A stretch of DNA of 64,000 nt from CBIHON01 sp966211965. GTDB lineage: Bacteria; Pseudomonadota; Gammaproteobacteria; Burkholderiales; Burkholderiaceae_D. Made by a program: the position numbers and the translations under genes. How positions within the stretch are numbered: position 1 is the stretch's first letter; the number at the start of each line of letters is the position of its first letter. The notes under the pieces are model-generated. The model made no database searches. It worked only from the letters and a program-made list of their open reading frames with translations, and was not told the DNA's origin. The stretch is from contig CBIHON010000003.1 in assembly GCA_966211965.1 (NCBI GenBank), positions 62,001 to 126,000 of the forward strand. The letters are read 5' to 3'. This document shows positions 61,260-64,000 of the stretch, piece by piece.

Positions 61260-62225
61260 TTACAGAGCAGCGACCTGATCGCCCTTGCTCAAGTATTTCT
61301 TCTCGGTAGCCGCGGAATCCGGTTCGGCCGCAGTTGCAGGCTTGGGTTCTGATGTGCGCTCCACTTGTGCCGGCTTTGCCGTCGTACTGCTGGCTGTTGT
61401 GGTCGAGAAAATGGGAACGTTCTTGCCGGTCGCAACCTCTTTCAGGCGGCGATATTCCTGTAAAACCCTCGAACCGTAACCGCCGTCATTGTCAAATGCG
61501 GCTGCGCCTACATACAGTTTCAAGCCGGCTTCGACCGAACCGCCGCGTGTTACATAATCTTTCAGGATCAGCGAACCTACCTTGATATTGGCCACCGGAT
61601 TGAGTGCGGCCTTGATACCGCCTAGTTCCTGGAATTTTTCATGGTGCAGTTTTGACATGATCTGCATCAAGCCTTGTGCGCCCATGGGGCTTTCGGCAAA
61701 AGGATTGAAACCGGATTCGATGGCCATCACAGCCAGGATCAGCAGCGGGTCAATCTTGACTTCGCTCGCGGTCACATAGGCTGCGGAAACCAGCATATTG
61801 GTCGCATCGCTGGCAACACGGTAGCGCTTGGAAAGCCAGGAAGTCACCCATTGCTGTTCGCGCGAGTTTCCCGCCGGCTTGCGCTCTTCATTGCCAAGCG
61901 CAACCTTGTTTACCGGGGCGACATCCTGTGCAATGGATTTGGCCGGCGTATCCATCACATCTGCCAATTGCGGCGTATTTGCCTCGGGTTCCTGGACGAT
62001 CGCTGCGCTAAATGGCGACAGCGCCTTAAGTTGATCGGCAATGTCGGGTTTGACGAACATGAGGGCCAATGCGGCGATTGCACTTAGGCCGAGAATCATC
62101 AATGCGTGGTGTGCGGTCGTGATGAATCCGCTCAAGGCGTCGCGGGCGAAAACAGTCCATGCAGCAGACTGGCTGGCTGATTGGCGCGCGAAGTCGCGTG
62201 CCGTCCTGGTAAAGCGAATTAACAT
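61260..62225 (-). CDS. Membrane-anchored lytic transglycosylase (SLT domain)
   Basis: 321 residues. One N-terminal membrane segment (HALMILGLSAIAALALMFV), a linker, then the SLT domain from about residue 150 (DPLLILAVMAIESGFNPFAESPMGAQGLMQIM, where Glu of AIES is catalytic; ALNPVANIKVGSLILKDYVTRGGSVEAGLKLYVGA; GYGSRVLQEYRRL). The C-terminal tail is Thr/Ser/Ala/Pro-rich. It cleaves peptidoglycan to 1,6-anhydromuropeptides in the periplasm. The typical YNxG segment is replaced by YVGAAAFDNDGGYG. Confidence 0.9.
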   Translation of the reverse strand: MLIRFTRTARDFARQSASQSAAWTVFARDALSGFITTAHHALMILGLSAIAALALMFVKPDIADQLKALSPFSAAIVQEPEANTPQLADVMDTPAKSIAQDVAPVNKVALGNEERKPAGNSREQQWVTSWLSKRYRVASDATNMLVSAAYVTASEVKIDPLLILAVMAIESGFNPFAESPMGAQGLMQIMSKLHHEKFQELGGIKAALNPVANIKVGSLILKDYVTRGGSVEAGLKLYVGAAAFDNDGGYGSRVLQEYRRLKEVATGKNVPIFSTTTASSTTAKPAQVERTSEPKPATAAEPDSAATEKKYLSKGDQVAAL

Positions 62226-62727
62226 GTGCTAAAGCTCCCTGAATCAGCGCGGCACACGCAAAACCCCACTACATAGCGAAATCGTAGATTTTTGTGCATA
62301 CCGCGAATCAGAAACATCGTCTGTCGTCGCAAGGCGCGTACGGCAGACGTCGGAGTTGCCTGCATTTGGCTGAAAGTGCCGCGTTGGGACAGATCAGTGG
62401 CAAACAACTTTTTTCGGGGGAAGGCAGACGCCTTTGAAAACACTCCTTAAAATGTCATGTGGGACCCCGATCCCTGCACCCGTTCGGGTGACGTCGTCGA
62501 AATGATGAAATTTCTTAACAGCCGCTTCCGTCGTTGTAAGCTTGGCTTTTTCATCAAGTTGGCCGAATTGTAGGAGGGGGTTTAATATCAAGTCAACACT
62601 ATGAAAATGGTTTTTTATAACTAATATGTCTTATTTTTGCGTTGCGCTGCAGCAAAAATCAATAAAATCAATAACTTGGACCCGTTTTCTTAAGGCTTGA
62701 GTCCAACTTCAAAAACTGCGAAAAAAA
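62226..62727. other. AT-rich divergent intergenic region before ubiD
   Basis: About 500 bases between divergent genes. It holds small inverted repeats: CACCCG/CGGGTG near 62477-62491, TTTTTGC/GCAAAAA near 62635-62659 and TTGGAC/GTCCAA just before ubiD. Promoters for both genes are expected. No supported gene. Confidence 0.5.
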
Positions 62728-64000
62728 ATGAAATATTCGGATTTAAGGGATTTTATTGCTCAGTTGCAACGATTGGGCGAGCTTAAGCACATCAGCCTTC
62801 CCATTTCCCCTTATCTGGAGATGACTGAAATCTGCGATCGCACTCTGAGAGCCGGCGGACCGGCGCTTTTGTTCGACCAGCCGAGCGGACATACCATTCC
62901 TGTACTGGGCAATTTGTTCGGCACGCCGCGGCGTGTGGCACTCGGTATGGGGGCGGAAGACGTGAGCGAACTGCGCAAGATCGGCCATGTGCTGGCGATG
63001 CTGAAAGAGCCCGAGCCGCCCAAGGGGTTTCGCGATGTGCTGGGTTTGGGCTCGCTGGTCAAATCGCTTTGGGACATGGCGCCCAAAGAACTGCGTTCGG
63101 CGCAGTGCCAGGAGGTCGTCTGGGAAGGGAATGACGTCGACCTGGCCCGCCTGCCGATCCAGCACTGCTGGCCCGGCGATGTCGCGCCGCTCATCACATG
63201 GGGTCTGGTGATCACCAAGGGGCCGCACAAGAAGCGCCAGAATCTCGGCATCTATCGTCAACAGGTCATTGCCCGCAACAAGGTCATCATGCGCTGGCTG
63301 GCACAACGCGGCGGTGCGCTGGACTTCCGTGAACACTGTATCGCCAATCCGGGCAAACCGTATCCGATCGCGGTCGCCTTGGGGGCCGATCCGGCAACCA
63401 TCCTCGGCGCGGTGACGCCGGTGCCCGATAGTCTGTCCGAGTACCAGTTCGCCGGCCTGCTGCGCGGCAGCCGGACCGAACTGGTGAAGGCGATGGGCAG
63501 TGAATTGCGTGTGCCGGCTTCTGCCGAAATCGTGCTGGAAGGGCATATCTACCCGGATGCGTCGCATCCCAGCGGCTATGAGCACGTCCCGGAAGGACAT
63601 GAGGACGCGAAAGCGCCTCCTCGCCCGAGCAATGGCTACGAGATGGCGCTGGAAGGGCCATTCGGCGACCATACCGGCTATTACAACGAGCAGGACTGGT
63701 TCCCCGTATTTACCATCGATCGCATCACGATGCGGCGCGACCCGATTTATCACTCCACGTATACAGGTAAGCCTCCTGATGAACCGGCGGTATTGGGCGT
63801 AGCGTTAAATGAAGTCTTTATCCCGCTGCTGCAAAAGCAGTTCGCCGAAATCACCGATTTCTACCTGCCGCCGGAAGGCTGCAGCTACCGCATGGCTGTG
63901 GTGCAGATGAAAAAAGCCTATCCCGGCCACGCCAAGCGCGTGATGTTCGGCGTCTGGAGTTTCCTGCGCCAGTTCATGTATACCAAGTTCATCGTGGTGG
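62728..64000 (+). CDS. ubiD: 4-hydroxy-3-polyprenylbenzoate decarboxylase UbiD (3' end outside window)
   Basis: The frame is open from ATG 62728 to the window edge (424 codons; about 490-520 expected). Sequence starts MKYSDLRDFIAQLQRLGELKHI and contains the family motifs LFDQPSGHTIPVLGNLFGT, ITWGLVITKGPHKKRQNLGIYRQQVI, the Arg/Glu catalytic region (ASAEIVLEGHIYP) and GPFGDHTGYYNE. It decarboxylates the ring in ubiquinone synthesis with prenylated FMN made by UbiX. Between EGHIYPDASHPSGYEH and ALEGPFGDHT it has about 20 extra hydrophilic residues (PEGHEDAKAPPRPSNGYEM) compared with the E. coli form. Confidence 0.95.
   Translation, partial: MKYSDLRDFIAQLQRLGELKHISLPISPYLEMTEICDRTLRAGGPALLFDQPSGHTIPVLGNLFGTPRRVALGMGAEDVSELRKIGHVLAMLKEPEPPKGFRDVLGLGSLVKSLWDMAPKELRSAQCQEVVWEGNDVDLARLPIQHCWPGDVAPLITWGLVITKGPHKKRQNLGIYRQQVIARNKVIMRWLAQRGGALDFREHCIANPGKPYPIAVALGADPATILGAVTPVPDSLSEYQFAGLLRGSRTELVKAMGSELRVPASAEIVLEGHIYPDASHPSGYEHVPEGHEDAKAPPRPSNGYEMALEGPFGDHTGYYNEQDWFPVFTIDRITMRRDPIYHSTYTGKPPDEPAVLGVALNEVFIPLLQKQFAEITDFYLPPEGCSYRMAVVQMKKAYPGHAKRVMFGVWSFLRQFMYTKFIVV

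Noticed and set aside
1..64000. CRISPR array or prophage
   Set aside because: No regularly spaced repeats and no phage structural or integrase genes were seen.

Overview
The window is chromosomal DNA of a betaproteobacterium, most likely order Burkholderiales and probably family Oxalobacteraceae. This is inferred from protein style (Tol-Pal, riboflavin, NusB, UbiD, type IV minor pilins) and moderately high GC. No database search was possible.

Layout. 1-8 kb holds an L,D-transpeptidase preceded by a related partial gene, a FAD monooxygenase, a small lipoprotein, a small HTH protein, and a minus-strand operon (secreted alpha/beta hydrolase, ABC ATPase, ABC permease). 8.5-26 kb is the standout: a two-gene insecticidal-type Tc toxin locus. 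The first gene is a 2651-residue fusion of TcB and TcC (SpvB, beta-propeller repeats, RHS cage, variable C-terminal effector). The second is a TcA pore subunit of about 3100 residues. A perfect 25-bp-arm palindrome and a short overlapping leader ORF lie between them. The locus ends against a tRNA-Lys gene.

26-33.3 kb carries, on the minus strand, an SDR dehydrogenase, ybgC, tolQRAB, pal, cpoB and a YeeE/YedE sulfur transporter, tightly packed as one operon. 33.7-41.4 kb is a minor pilin operon on the minus strand (pilE-fimT-pilV-pilW-pilX-pilY1), with an orphan TonB-like gene upstream. 42.5-44.7 kb holds glyA, preceded by a ZTP (pfl) riboswitch, and then nrdR. 45.2-50.6 kb is a second, divergent minor pilin operon on the plus strand with permuted order (pilV-pilW-pilX-pilY1-pilE-fimT). 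Its PilY1 lacks the von Willebrand domain.

50.7-58.2 kb holds the riboflavin genes ribD, ribE, a RibBX-type gene with a degenerate cyclohydrolase domain, ribH and nusB. They are split by a LysR / EamA transporter / phosphonate monoester hydrolase cassette. 58.3-64 kb has an aminotransferase, palindromic repeats, an M20 peptidase, a lytic transglycosylase and the start of ubiD.

The most unusual non-coding structure is a set of palindromic repeats beginning CTAGAG, found at three sites. At each site the TAG inside the left end is the stop codon of the gene upstream. A separate MITE-like inverted-repeat element lies just upstream of the Tc locus. These repeats and the tRNA-Lys border suggest that the Tc region is accessory DNA.
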